A stretch of 64,000 nt of DNA from JAFARE01 sp963777285 (lineage in GTDB: Bacteria; Chloroflexota; Dormibacteria; Aeolococcales; Aeolococcaceae). Positions 49,790 through 57,239 of this stretch are shown piece after piece. Below the pieces are notes generated by a model, which was not told the origin of the DNA, did no database searches, and saw nothing but the letters and a program-made list of their open reading frames with translations. The stretch is taken from positions 992,001 through 1,056,000 of the forward strand of contig CAVZPR010000002.1 of assembly GCA_963777285.1 (NCBI GenBank), given 5' to 3'. The position numbers were made by a program, and so were the translations under genes. Every line of letters starts with the position of its first letter. Within the stretch, counting starts at the first letter, position 1.

Positions 49790-50544
49790 CGCGCACCCGG
49801 ATGCGAACGGTGCAGGTGCTGCATCTCGGCGAGCATGAAGCCGAAGCTCTCCGTGTGCACCCCGCGGCGGCCACCGCTCGGCGCCCACGCTGACGACGGC
49901 AGCTGCAGCGTCGCCGTGCGTACCGTGGTCGAGACGTGCGCCTCCCATTCTTCGCGCAGCGGCGACGGATCGGCGGCGACGCCTACGCTGACGAGCCGGG
50001 CGGTGTCGCCGTCCGGTTCGAACAGCTCGCTCGTGTACGGCCAGAGCGCGTCGAGCGCGGCCTGCATGCGTCGCCGGCTCTCCTCGGTGCCGTCCCCCAG
50101 CCGCAGCGTCCACTGCGTGGCGTGGTCGAGGTGGTACGCGGTCTCCTTCACGGCCTTCGCCGCCACCGCGGCGAGGTGTGGGTGCGACGAATCGACGAGC
50201 GCGCGCCACAGCGGCAGCTGATACGCGGAGTAGAGCAGCTGGCGGGCGACGGTCAGTGCGAAGTCGCCGTTCTCCTGCTCGACGAGGAGACAGTTGGTGA
50301 ACTCGCGCTCGTCGCGCATGAACGCGTAGTCGTCCTCGGAGCGCCCGCTGCCGTCCTCCTCGCCGGCGCGGGCGTAGAGCGCGCGCGCCTGGCCGAGGAG
50401 GTCGAGCGCGATGTTGGTCAGCGCGACGTCCTCCTCGAGCGTGGGGGCGCGCGACGACCACTGCGCCAGGCGGTGCGACAGCACCAGGCAGTCGTCGGCG
50501 ATGCCGATCGTGTAGGCCGTCGCGTCGACGGCCACCGCGGTCAC
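49783..50544 (-). CDS. paaC: Phenylacetyl-CoA epoxidase subunit PaaC
   Basis: A 253-residue PaaC: GIADDCLVLSHRLAQWSSRA, DVALTNIALDLLGQARALYA, VARQLLYSAYQLPLWRALVD, VKETAYHLDHATQWTLRLGD and the end GRRGVHTESFGFMLAEMQHL. It is the structural ferritin-like partner of PaaA in the (PaaAC)2 core and has lost the metal site. The GTG start overlaps the paaB stop (GTGA), showing coupling. Confidence 0.95.
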   Translation of the reverse strand: MTAVAVDATAYTIGIADDCLVLSHRLAQWSSRAPTLEEDVALTNIALDLLGQARALYARAGEEDGSGRSEDDYAFMRDEREFTNCLLVEQENGDFALTVARQLLYSAYQLPLWRALVDSSHPHLAAVAAKAVKETAYHLDHATQWTLRLGDGTEESRRRMQAALDALWPYTSELFEPDGDTARLVSVGVAADPSPLREEWEAHVSTTVRTATLQLPSSAWAPSGGRRGVHTESFGFMLAEMQHLHRSHPGARW

Positions 50545-50972
50545 AGCTGCTTGACCTCCTTGGGAATGTCGTAGAAGGTGGGGTGGCGGTATGCCTTGTC
50601 TGCCGCGGGATCGAAGAACGAATCGCGCTCCTCGGGTGACGTCGCGGTGATCGCGGCGGACGGCACCACCCAGATGCTCACGCCCTCCATGCGGCGCGTG
50701 AACACGTCGCGCGCGTTGCGCAGCGCCATTTCCGCGTCCGCGGCGTGCAGGCTGCCGACGTGGTTGTGCGCGAGGCCACGCTTGGCGCGCACGAAGACCT
50801 CCCAGAGCGGGTCGGGCATGGCACGGCGCGGATGCTCCGGCGTCTGCTTCGGCGCCTCACTGCCCAATTGCGCCTGTGCAGACGCCATCGAAAGGCGCGG
50901 AGCTTCCGGCGTCTGCTTCGGCGCCTCACTCCCCAATGGCGCCTGCGCAGACGCCGGGAGCTCCGCTTCCAT
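50541..50972 (-). CDS. paaB: Phenylacetyl-CoA epoxidase subunit PaaB with a repeat-encoded N-terminal extension
   Basis: The C-terminal 92 residues (from MPDPLWEVFVRAKRGLAHNH to the end) are a normal PaaB, the structural subunit bridging epoxidase cores. Ahead of it the frame continues 51 residues further to an ATG at 50972 that directly follows the paaA stop. The extension is two copies of a 23-residue unit (SAQAxLGSEAPKQTPE...M) encoded by hairpin-forming DNA repeats. If translation instead starts at ATG 50819, the repeat is a 153-bp untranslated spacer. No strong ribosome site marks either start. Confidence 0.88.
   Translation of the reverse strand: MEAELPASAQAPLGSEAPKQTPEAPRLSMASAQAQLGSEAPKQTPEHPRRAMPDPLWEVFVRAKRGLAHNHVGSLHAADAEMALRNARDVFTRRMEGVSIWVVPSAAITATSPEERDSFFDPAADKAYRHPTFYDIPKEVKQL
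50834..50955. repeat. Tandem 69-bp repeat forming two large hairpins between paaA and paaB
   Basis: Two direct copies, 50834-50886 and 50902-50955, share GGCGTCTGCTTCGGCGCC followed by TCACT and CCCAA, and end in GCAGACGCC. Each copy is itself an imperfect palindrome. In copy 2, GGCGTCTGC pairs with GCAGACGCC, GGCGCC with GGCGCC, and the stem extends outward to GGAGCT/AGCTCC (50899-50965), about 27 bp with few mismatches and a 12-base loop. Confidence 0.75.
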
Positions 50973-51908
50973 TCAAGCCGCCTGAGAGGTGCTGCGAGCG
51001 TGCTTCGCCGCGTACGCCTGCGCGGCCTCGCGCACCCATGCGCCGTCGTCGTGCGCCGCGCGATGGTGCGCCAGCCGCTGGCGGTTGCACGGCCCGTCGC
51101 CGGACACGACCCGGCGCAGCTCGTCCCAGTCGCACTCACCGAAGTCGTAGTGGCCGCGCTCCTCGTTCCAGCGCAGCTTCGGGTCCGGCGGCCGCAGTCC
51201 CAGCACGTCGGCCTGAGGAGCGACCATGTCGACGAAGCGCTGGCGCAGCTCGTCGTTGGAGAAGCGCTTGATGCGCCAGGCCATCGACTGCGACGTGTGC
51301 GTGGACTCCGAGTCGGGCGGGCCGAGCATCATCAGCGACGGCCACCACCAGCGGTCGACGGCGTCCTGCGCCATGGCGTGCTGCCCCGCGGTCCCGTGGG
51401 AGAGCGTGTAGAGCAGCTCGAATCCCTGCCGCTGGTGGAACGACTCCTCCTTGCACACGCGCACCATCGCCCGTGCATAGGGGCCGAAGGAGCAGCGGCA
51501 GAGCGGGATCTGGTTGGTGATGGCGGCGCCGTCGACCAGCCAGCCGATGGCGCCCACGTCGGCCCAGGTCACGGTCGGGTAGTTGAAGATGCTCGAGTAC
51601 TTCTGCCGCCCGGCGTGGAGCAGGTCGACGAGGTCGGCGCGCGCCACGCCGAGCGTTTCGGCGGCGCAGTAGAGGTAGAGCCCGTGACCCGCCTCGTCCT
51701 GCACCTTGGCCATGAGGATCGCCTTGCGCCGCAGGGATGGCGCGCGGGTGATCCAGTTGCCCTCCGGCTGCATGCCGATGATCTCGGAGTGGGCGTGCTG
51801 GGCGATCTGGCGCACCAGGGTGCGCCGGTACTCGTCGGGCATCCAGTCGCGGGGCTCGATGCGCTGGTCGGATTCGATCAGGGCGTCGAAGTCGGCCTGA
51901 GGGTCCAT
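50973..51908 (-). CDS. paaA: Phenylacetyl-CoA 1,2-epoxidase catalytic subunit PaaA
   Basis: A 311-residue di-iron monooxygenase subunit: HAHSEIIGMQPEGNWITRAP, the metal-ligand segments KVQDEAGHGLYLY and CKEESFHQRQGFELL, and WWWPSLMMLGPPDSESTHTS. It epoxidises the aromatic ring of phenylacetyl-CoA using O2. ATG 51908 was chosen over TTG 51923. A PaaR-like operator lies 21-34 bp upstream. First gene of the leftward paaABCDE unit. Confidence 0.97.
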   Translation of the reverse strand: MDPQADFDALIESDQRIEPRDWMPDEYRRTLVRQIAQHAHSEIIGMQPEGNWITRAPSLRRKAILMAKVQDEAGHGLYLYCAAETLGVARADLVDLLHAGRQKYSSIFNYPTVTWADVGAIGWLVDGAAITNQIPLCRCSFGPYARAMVRVCKEESFHQRQGFELLYTLSHGTAGQHAMAQDAVDRWWWPSLMMLGPPDSESTHTSQSMAWRIKRFSNDELRQRFVDMVAPQADVLGLRPPDPKLRWNEERGHYDFGECDWDELRRVVSGDGPCNRQRLAHHRAAHDDGAWVREAAQAYAAKHARSTSQAA

Positions 51909-51928
51909 GGGGTCCGCCTGCAATCAGC

Positions 51929-51942
51929 CAAACGTTCGGTCG
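51929..51942. promoter_or_regulatory. PaaR-like operator upstream of paaA
   Basis: CAAACGTTCGGTCG matches 13 of 14 positions of the Thermus PaaR consensus CNAACGNNCGTTNG (remembered, not searched). It lies between the paaK stop and the paaA start, where the regulator would block paaABCDE transcription. Confidence 0.5.
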
Positions 51943-51981
51943 GTATTCTGAGAAGATTGTAGGGAGGCCCCGCGGAGCCGG

Positions 51982-53304
51982 TCAAGCCCGCGAGGCCGCC
52001 TCCGGGCGCCGGTCGACGATGCGCTTGGCCTTGCCGGCGGAACGCTCCACGCCGCCCGGCTCGGTGACCTCGACCCGTACGGTGACGCCGATTCCCTGCT
52101 TGACGGCTGCCGCGAGGGCGGCGCCGAGTCGGGCGCGCGCCTCCTCTGAGGCGGAGCCGGGGCGCGCCTCCACCCGCACCAGCAGCTCGTCGAGCCGGGC
52201 CGGCCGCGTCAGCTCCAGCAGGAAGTGGGGTGCCAGGCCGGGGACGCGGAGGATGAGCTCCTCGATCTGGGTGGGGAACAGGTTCACTCCCCGCACGATC
52301 AGCATGTCGTCGCTGCGCCCGGTGATGCGCTCGATGCGCCGCATGGTGCGCGCCGTCCCCGGAAGCAGCCGCGTCAGGTCGCGCGTGCGGAAGCGGATCA
52401 CGGGCATCGCCTCTTTGGTCAGCGAGGTGAGCACCAGCTCCCCGCGTTCGCCGTCCGGCAGCGGTGCGCCGCTGACGGGGTCGACGATCTCCGGGTAGAA
52501 GTGGTCCTCCCACACGTGCAGGCCGTCCTTGGTCTCGACGCATTCGTTGGCGACGCCCGGCCCGATCACCTCGGAGAGCCCATAGATGTCGACGGCGTGC
52601 GCGTCGAGCCGCTCTTCCAGCTCGCTGCGCATGTCCTCGGTCCACGGCTCCGCGCCGAAGATGCCTACCTGCAGCGACGTGCTCCGCGGGTCGACACCCT
52701 GCCGCTCCATCTCGTCGATGATGGCCAGCATGTACGACGGCGTGACCATGATCACGCGCGGCTGCAGGTCGGCGATGAGCCGCACCTGTCTGTCGGTCAT
52801 GCCGCCCGACGCCGGCACCACGGTGCAGCCCAGGCGTTCCGCGCCGTAGTGGGCGCCCAGCCCGCCGGTGAACAGCCCGTATCCGTACGCGACGTGCACC
52901 ACGTCGCCGCGGCGACCCCCGGCCGCGCGGATCGACCGTGCCACCACCTCCGCCCACGTCTCCAGGTCGCGCGTCGTGTAGCCGACGACCGTGGGCAGCC
53001 CCGTGGTACCGCTCGATGCGTGCACCCGCACCACGCGCTCGCGCGGCACCGCAAGCATGCCGAAGGGGTAGTTGCGGCGCAGGTCGTCCTTGGTGGTGAA
53101 GGGGAAGCGCGCCAGGTCCCCGAGCGCGCGCAGGTCATCGGGATGCACGCCGGCTGCGTCGAAGCGGGTGCGGTAATCGGCGACGTTGGCGTACGCGTGC
53201 TGCAGCGTCCAGCGCAGGCGTTCCCGTTGCAGCGACCGCAGCTCGTCAAGCGACGCGACCTCGATGGGGTCGAGCTCGTCGCGCCGCGGCGAGAGATCGC
53301 GCAT
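51982..53304 (-). CDS. paaK: Phenylacetate-CoA ligase
   Basis: A 440-residue acyl-adenylate-forming ligase of the PaaK type: VVRVHASSGTTGLPTVVGYT (P-loop), VGIFGAEPWTEDMRSELEER, DIYGLSEVIGPGVANEC, TRDLTRLLPG and DDMLIVRGVNLFPTQIEELI, with the C-terminal AMP-binding_C_2 domain and the catalytic lysine in AGKAKRIVDRRP. It converts phenylacetate, CoA and ATP to phenylacetyl-CoA, the inducer and the epoxidase substrate. The start overlaps the paaI stop by 1 bp. Confidence 0.96.
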   Translation of the reverse strand: MRDLSPRRDELDPIEVASLDELRSLQRERLRWTLQHAYANVADYRTRFDAAGVHPDDLRALGDLARFPFTTKDDLRRNYPFGMLAVPRERVVRVHASSGTTGLPTVVGYTTRDLETWAEVVARSIRAAGGRRGDVVHVAYGYGLFTGGLGAHYGAERLGCTVVPASGGMTDRQVRLIADLQPRVIMVTPSYMLAIIDEMERQGVDPRSTSLQVGIFGAEPWTEDMRSELEERLDAHAVDIYGLSEVIGPGVANECVETKDGLHVWEDHFYPEIVDPVSGAPLPDGERGELVLTSLTKEAMPVIRFRTRDLTRLLPGTARTMRRIERITGRSDDMLIVRGVNLFPTQIEELILRVPGLAPHFLLELTRPARLDELLVRVEARPGSASEEARARLGAALAAAVKQGIGVTVRVEVTEPGGVERSAGKAKRIVDRRPEAASRA

Positions 53305-53735
53305 CAGCGCGCGTCCTCGTGCGCGCGCATGGGGCGGCTGCGGCCGCGGAACTCCGCGACGACGGAACCGTCTTCGCGCCGCACGCTGACGTCGTAGATT
53401 CCGCTCCGCGCTTGCAGCAGGCGCTCCGTGGCGCGAGCGATCAGCTGCTCACCCTCGTGCACCGGCTGCACGAACTCGATCGACGCGGCCGCGGCCACGT
53501 GCGGACCCCTGGTGTTGCAGGCGAAGGCGAACGCGGTGTCCGCCAGCAGGAATATGTAGCCCCCGTGTGCGATGCCGTGACCGTTCACCATCGTGGCGGA
53601 GACGGTCATGCGCGCCGTCGCCTGTCCCGGCGCCACGTCCTCGATGGCGATGCCCAGCGCCTGGGACGCGCGGTCACCGGCGTACATGCGCTCCGCGGCA
53701 AGCGCCGCCTCCCGTTGCGCGGGCTGTTCGTGCAT
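53304..53735 (-). CDS. paaI: Hydroxyphenylacetyl-CoA thioesterase PaaI
   Basis: A 143-residue hot-dog-fold thioesterase: TVSATMVNGHGIAHGGYIFL with the catalytic Asp in LLADTAFAFACNT, and VQPVHEGEQLIARATERLLQ. PaaI releases CoA from dead-end phenylacetyl-CoA derivatives, preventing CoA trapping. It is coupled to paaK (TGATG). The gene starts 38 bp after the SCO gene stop, so the transcript may begin further upstream. Confidence 0.92.
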   Translation of the reverse strand: MHEQPAQREAALAAERMYAGDRASQALGIAIEDVAPGQATARMTVSATMVNGHGIAHGGYIFLLADTAFAFACNTRGPHVAAAASIEFVQPVHEGEQLIARATERLLQARSGIYDVSVRREDGSVVAEFRGRSRPMRAHEDAR

Positions 53736-53773
53736 GCGTGCTGGGCGAGTGTCGCCGCGTTGGAGCGCTGCGG

Positions 53774-54436
53774 TCAGCCGCGGGCCACGGTGGTGATCGC
53801 CGAGACCACGTCGCCCACGAAGATCGGCGCGGGATACGTCACGCGCAGGTAGCCCTGTGCGTCGATCACCGAGAGCGTGTTGTCATGCGGCGGGGTCAGC
53901 GGCACTCCCCAGTGCAGCCACGTCAGCTTGAGCGCGGCCTCGCTGGGCCCGAGGAGCCAGTGCCACCCGGGCCGCCACTGCTGCGTCAGGTTGGTCTTGA
54001 CGAAGTGACGCACGTCGGACGCGGTCCGCCCCGCGGTCACGCTGACGACGAGCAGCTCGGGGTCGATGCCGCGCGGCAGCTGCGCCTCGACGGACGCGAT
54101 CTGGCGCCCCAGGATGGGGCAGAGTTGAACGCACAGCGGATCCATGAAGGCAAGGAGCACGAGCTTGCCCTTCTGCGCCGTCAGCGAGATGGGCACGCCG
54201 TTCTGGTCGGTGAGGGTGAACGGTGCCGCGTACTGGCGGGCGAGGTCGGCGCCGATCACCGGCCCGGCGGGCGTCAACGGCTGGGTTTGGGCCGGGGCGT
54301 GGGGGCGGAGCGCCAGCGACACGCCCACCCCGGCTGCGATGCCACCGACCAGGCACAGCGCCAGGATCGCCGCCAGGCCGGCGCGCGAGCGTCCCAGCCA
54401 GGAGTTGTGGAGCGACCTCACCCGGCGGTGATACAC
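53774..54436 (-). CDS. SCO1/SenC-family protein
   Basis: A 220-residue membrane-anchored thioredoxin-fold protein: an N-terminal helix (AAILALCLVGGIAAGVGVSL), the CxxxC copper site in MDPLCVQLCPI, and a His in TPPHDNTLSVIDAQG. SCO proteins insert copper into the CuA centre of cytochrome oxidase or act as periplasmic thiol reductases. The site faces the outside. The start is GTG 54436, with GTG 54421 an alternative. No oxidase gene is in the window. Confidence 0.87.
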   Translation of the reverse strand: MYHRRVRSLHNSWLGRSRAGLAAILALCLVGGIAAGVGVSLALRPHAPAQTQPLTPAGPVIGADLARQYAAPFTLTDQNGVPISLTAQKGKLVLLAFMDPLCVQLCPILGRQIASVEAQLPRGIDPELLVVSVTAGRTASDVRHFVKTNLTQQWRPGWHWLLGPSEAALKLTWLHWGVPLTPPHDNTLSVIDAQGYLRVTYPAPIFVGDVVSAITTVARG

Positions 54437-54453
54437 CCCCGCTCAACGCGGCG

Positions 54454-55050
54454 TCAAACGTCCCGCTCCCGGAGCAGCAGCAGCGACGGAACCCGGGCGC
54501 CTTCCTTCACGTCGGTGTCCAGGAAGGTCCCCGCCTCGTGCATCCCGGCGCGCGCGTACGCTCGCCGTGCCCGCTCGTTGTCCGCGGCGACGCCGAACGC
54601 GACGGCGCGGGCGCCCCGGGCGGTGAAGAGGTGGCGGCAGAGCAGGTCGACGACTCGCGACCCGATGCCGCGGCCCACCAGCGCCCCGACGCCGACGAGG
54701 ATGTCCAGGCTCCAGGCCCCGTCGGGCACGGTGATGCCGGTCTCGTCGAGATATTCGGGGTAGGCGGACCAGGGGAAGAACTGCACGAATCCCACCGGCT
54801 CGCCGCGGTACTCGATGACGCACGCGGTGGTCGGCGAGGTGTCCAGCGTGTCGGGCCGGTATTCGGCGATCGCCCCCTGCAGCGTCAGGGGCGGCTCGTC
54901 AGGGTCCCACCAGCGGCGCACGTGCGGCGCGTTGCGCCAAGCCACCATGCGCTCGTAGTCGGCCTGGTCGTCGCGCATGCGCCGTACCGCGATGTCGCCG
55001 TCGGCGAACAGCGGCGCCCCCGCGCCGGATCTCGTGCCGTCTCCCGACAT
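54454..55050 (-). CDS. GNAT-family acetyltransferase, AAC(6')-like
   Basis: A 198-residue GNAT of the Acetyltransf_8 group that contains aminoglycoside 6'-N-acetyltransferases and siderophore acyltransferases: IAVRRMRDDQADYERMVAWR, GFVQFFPWSAYPEYLDETGI, ILVGVGALVGRGIGSRVVDL and NERARRAYARAGMHEAGTF. Resistance is possible but not shown, since many environmental homologues act on other amines. The ATG at 55050 gives the conserved start. It is 17 bp before the SCO gene start, so both may share a promoter. Confidence 0.82.
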   Translation of the reverse strand: MSGDGTRSGAGAPLFADGDIAVRRMRDDQADYERMVAWRNAPHVRRWWDPDEPPLTLQGAIAEYRPDTLDTSPTTACVIEYRGEPVGFVQFFPWSAYPEYLDETGITVPDGAWSLDILVGVGALVGRGIGSRVVDLLCRHLFTARGARAVAFGVAADNERARRAYARAGMHEAGTFLDTDVKEGARVPSLLLLRERDV

Positions 55051-55096
55051 GGAACCGAGTATGCCCAGGCGGATGTAACAGAACGCCGACACGTGT

Positions 55097-55126
55097 GAAC
55101 TGTTGTGAAGAACTGTGCGAGAACTG
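55097..55126. promoter_or_regulatory. Three GAACTG direct repeats before the EAL-protein gene
   Basis: GAACTG occurs at 55097, 55110 and 55121 (13- and 11-bp steps), within the 100-bp divergent region. Such helically phased repeats suggest a response-regulator or activator site. There is no direct evidence of binding. Confidence 0.35.
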
Positions 55127-55150
55127 CGGTGGCGCAAGACAGGGAGAGCC

Positions 55151-55708
55151 ATGAGCAGGCAGAGAAGTGGCGGAGCCGTCGCCATCGTCGCCACCGCTGA
55201 CCCGGTGCCGCCCGACGACGCGCTGCTGTCGGCGCTCTTCGTCACGGCGGCGCGCCTGTACGGGACCCAGGCGATCGAGGACGTGGCCATCGGACCCCGC
55301 TCCACGGCGATCCTGCTCCTCAGCGACAGCGAGCTGGACGAGCAGAGCACGGGCGATTTCGAGGACGGGCTGCGCGTGGCGCTGATGGAGTCGGGCCACA
55401 CCCCGGCGGCGGTGGGTGTGACCACGATCCCGTCCGCGGCGCTGGCGACGCTGCGCGAGACCGGCGACCGCTGGGCCAGCCGCCTCGGCGCCGAGTTCGA
55501 CCGTGTCGTCGCCGCGCCACTCGTACCGCGGGGTCATCCGCGACCTGCTCAAGAGGCAGACCCTGCGAACGCTCTTCCAACCGATATTCAGCCTGAGCTC
55601 GCCGCAGGTGTTCGGCTACGAGGCGCTGAGCCGCGGCCCCGCCAATCACCAGCTCAGCGAGGCGGAGCAGCTCTTCGACGCCGCCGCTCGCGCGGGGCTC
55701 ACGCGTGA
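55151..55708 (+). CDS. N-terminal part of the EAL-protein gene, out of frame with it
   Basis: Starts at ATG 55151 with a good ribosome site (GGGAGAG). The first about 125 residues (SGGAVAIVATADPVPPDDAL, TAARLYGTQAIEDVAIGPRS and VALMESGHTPAAVGVTTIPS) have normal codon use but no family I recognise. After about 55530 the frame becomes Arg/Pro-rich and simply overlaps the EAL gene. It probably forms one protein with the EAL domain, separated by a one-base shift near the GGGG at 55530-55533. Confidence 0.5.
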   Translation: MSRQRSGGAVAIVATADPVPPDDALLSALFVTAARLYGTQAIEDVAIGPRSTAILLLSDSELDEQSTGDFEDGLRVALMESGHTPAAVGVTTIPSAALATLRETGDRWASRLGAEFDRVVAAPLVPRGHPRPAQEADPANALPTDIQPELAAGVRLRGAEPRPRQSPAQRGGAALRRRRSRGAHA

Positions 55709-56321
55709 GGTCAACTCCACGCTCGCGTGGCTGGCGCGGGTGCGCGCGCAGCAGCGCATCGACAGTTCTTCCGCGCTGCTGTTCATCAATCTCGACGCGG
55801 ACAACTTTCACCCGGCGGCGTCGCACATCTTCGACTGGCAGAGCGACCGGCTGTGGCCGTTGGAGCGCACCGTCATCGAGCTCACCGAGCGCGTGCCCAT
55901 CCGCGACATCGGCAGCTTCGTGCGCCTCCGCGACTACGCCCGTGACCTGGGAGTCCGCTTTGCGCTCGACGACGCCGGCGCCGGCTACGCCGGCCTGGGC
56001 ACGCTGGCGACGCTGCGGCCCGACTTCATCAAGGTTGACGCGTCGCTGACGCGCAACTGCGACGCGAACAACGTCAAGCAGTCCATCATCGCGTCGCTGC
56101 ACTACCTGGGAAAGCAGACCGGCGCGGAGCTGATCGTCGAGGGCGTGGAGACGGTCACCGAGCTGGCCACGCTTCGTGAGATCGGCGTCGACCTGGTGCA
56201 GGGGTTCCTCATGGCCGCACCGGACGAGACGCCCAGCAGCCTCGACGGCATGATCTCACTCAACGCGCACAGGCGCACGCCGGCGGGCTCGCGCGACGGC
56301 GGGCTCGTGGTGCTCGCCTGA
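55503..56321 (+). CDS. EAL-domain cyclic-di-GMP phosphodiesterase
   Basis: A 272-residue frame carrying a full EAL domain with all catalytic motifs: FGYEALSRGP (EAL), LFINLDADNF, VIELTER, FALDDAGAGYAGL (DDFG-type), FIKVDASL, LIVEGVET and QGFLMAAP. It should hydrolyse cyclic di-GMP in the cytoplasm. The GTG at 55503 has no ribosome site and lies inside the preceding frame, so the real protein may be an N-terminal domain plus EAL of about 390 residues interrupted by a frameshift. Confidence 0.88.
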   Translation: MSSPRHSYRGVIRDLLKRQTLRTLFQPIFSLSSPQVFGYEALSRGPANHQLSEAEQLFDAAARAGLTREVNSTLAWLARVRAQQRIDSSSALLFINLDADNFHPAASHIFDWQSDRLWPLERTVIELTERVPIRDIGSFVRLRDYARDLGVRFALDDAGAGYAGLGTLATLRPDFIKVDASLTRNCDANNVKQSIIASLHYLGKQTGAELIVEGVETVTELATLREIGVDLVQGFLMAAPDETPSSLDGMISLNAHRRTPAGSRDGGLVVLA

Positions 56322-56348
56322 CACTTCGCATCACCCCCCTTCCCCTTT

Positions 56349-56385
56349 GAGCGGAGCCGCCCCGGGGGGCGGCTTCGCTCCGCTC
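56349..56385 (+). terminator. Strong hairpin after the EAL gene
   Basis: GAGCGGAGC with GCCGCCCC at 56349-56365 pairs with GGGGCGGC and GCTCCGCTC up to 56385 across a small bulge, a long GC-rich stem with no T tract. It begins 27 bp past the EAL stop. Confidence 0.55.
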
Positions 56386-56403
56386 ATTGCTACGCTGCAG
56401 GCG

Positions 56404-56460
56404 ATGAGTGAGCTTGCGAGCGATCCCGTGCGCCCTGCACGGCTCGTGGTGCCCGGGTGA
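56404..56460 (+). CDS. 18-residue leader peptide overlapping the ABC ATPase start
   Basis: Short frame from ATG 56404 (MSELASDPVRPARLVVPG) ending in TGA that overlaps the GTG start of the next gene (GTGA). The ATPase GTG itself lacks a good ribosome site, so translation might be coupled through this leader. There is no similarity evidence. Confidence 0.3.
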   Translation: MSELASDPVRPARLVVPG

Positions 56461-57227
56461 CGACTGCCGCGCCGCCGGTCGACAGCAGCGTGGACGCGTC
56501 GGGCGTCGTCGCCGCACGATGCGTGGATGCGGTGAAGGTCTACGGGCGAGGCGACACCGCGGTGCGCGCGCTGGACGGCGTGACGGTCTCGTTCGCCAAA
56601 GGCAGGTTCACCGCCATCATGGGTCCGTCGGGATCCGGCAAGTCCACGCTGCTGCACTGCATGGCAGGGCTCGACCGCCTCACCGGTGGCGCCGTCTTCA
56701 TCGGCGACGTCGAGCTCGGCGCTTTCGGTGACCGCGAGCTCACGCTGCTGCGCCGCGAGAAGGTCGGCTTCATCTTCCAGTCGTACAACCTGGTGCCGAC
56801 GCTCTCCGCCCTGGACAACATCGTGCTGCCGCTGACGATCGCGGGTCGCAAACCCGACAGCGCGGCGCTCGACGAGGTGATTGCCATCACCCGCCTGGGG
56901 CCGCGGTTGTCCCACCGCCCCAGCGAGCTCTCCGGCGGCCAGCAGCAACGTGTCGCCGCGGCGCGCGCGCTGGTCAGCCGCCCAGAGATCATCTTCGCGG
57001 ACGAGCCCACGGGGAACCTCGACTCGCGTGCCAGCACCGAGCTGCTCGACTTCCTGCGCCACGCGGTCTCGGACCTGGGCCAGACGATCGCGATGGTCAC
57101 GCACGACCCGCTTGCCGCGGCGCACGCCGACCGTGCCGTGTTCCTCGCGGACGGACGCGTGGTCGACGACGTGCAGTCACCGACCGCCGACGGGATCCTC
57201 GGCGTGATGCGCCACCTGGGCGACTAG
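56457..57227 (+). CDS. ABC transporter ATP-binding protein, MacB/LolD type
   Basis: A 256-residue ATPase: Walker A GPSGSGKSTLLHCMAGLDRL, the Q-loop FIFQSYNLVPTLSALDNIVL, signature LSGGQQQRVAAARALVSRPE, and Walker B IIFADEPTGNLDS. These features define the MacB/LolD/FtsE group that pairs with FtsX-type permeases, as in the next gene. It would power mechanotransmission or lipoprotein/peptide export, and the cargo is unknown. Start GTG 56457 is coupled to a short leader frame. Confidence 0.93.
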   Translation: MTTAAPPVDSSVDASGVVAARCVDAVKVYGRGDTAVRALDGVTVSFAKGRFTAIMGPSGSGKSTLLHCMAGLDRLTGGAVFIGDVELGAFGDRELTLLRREKVGFIFQSYNLVPTLSALDNIVLPLTIAGRKPDSAALDEVIAITRLGPRLSHRPSELSGGQQQRVAAARALVSRPEIIFADEPTGNLDSRASTELLDFLRHAVSDLGQTIAMVTHDPLAAAHADRAVFLADGRVVDDVQSPTADGILGVMRHLGD

Positions 57228-57239
57228 TCGCATCGGCGC

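Noticed and set aside
50834..50955. A CRISPR array or riboswitch between paaA and paaB.
   Set aside because: There are only two repeat copies with no unique spacers of constant size, and the sequence is coding-compatible. It is better described as a tandem palindromic repeat.
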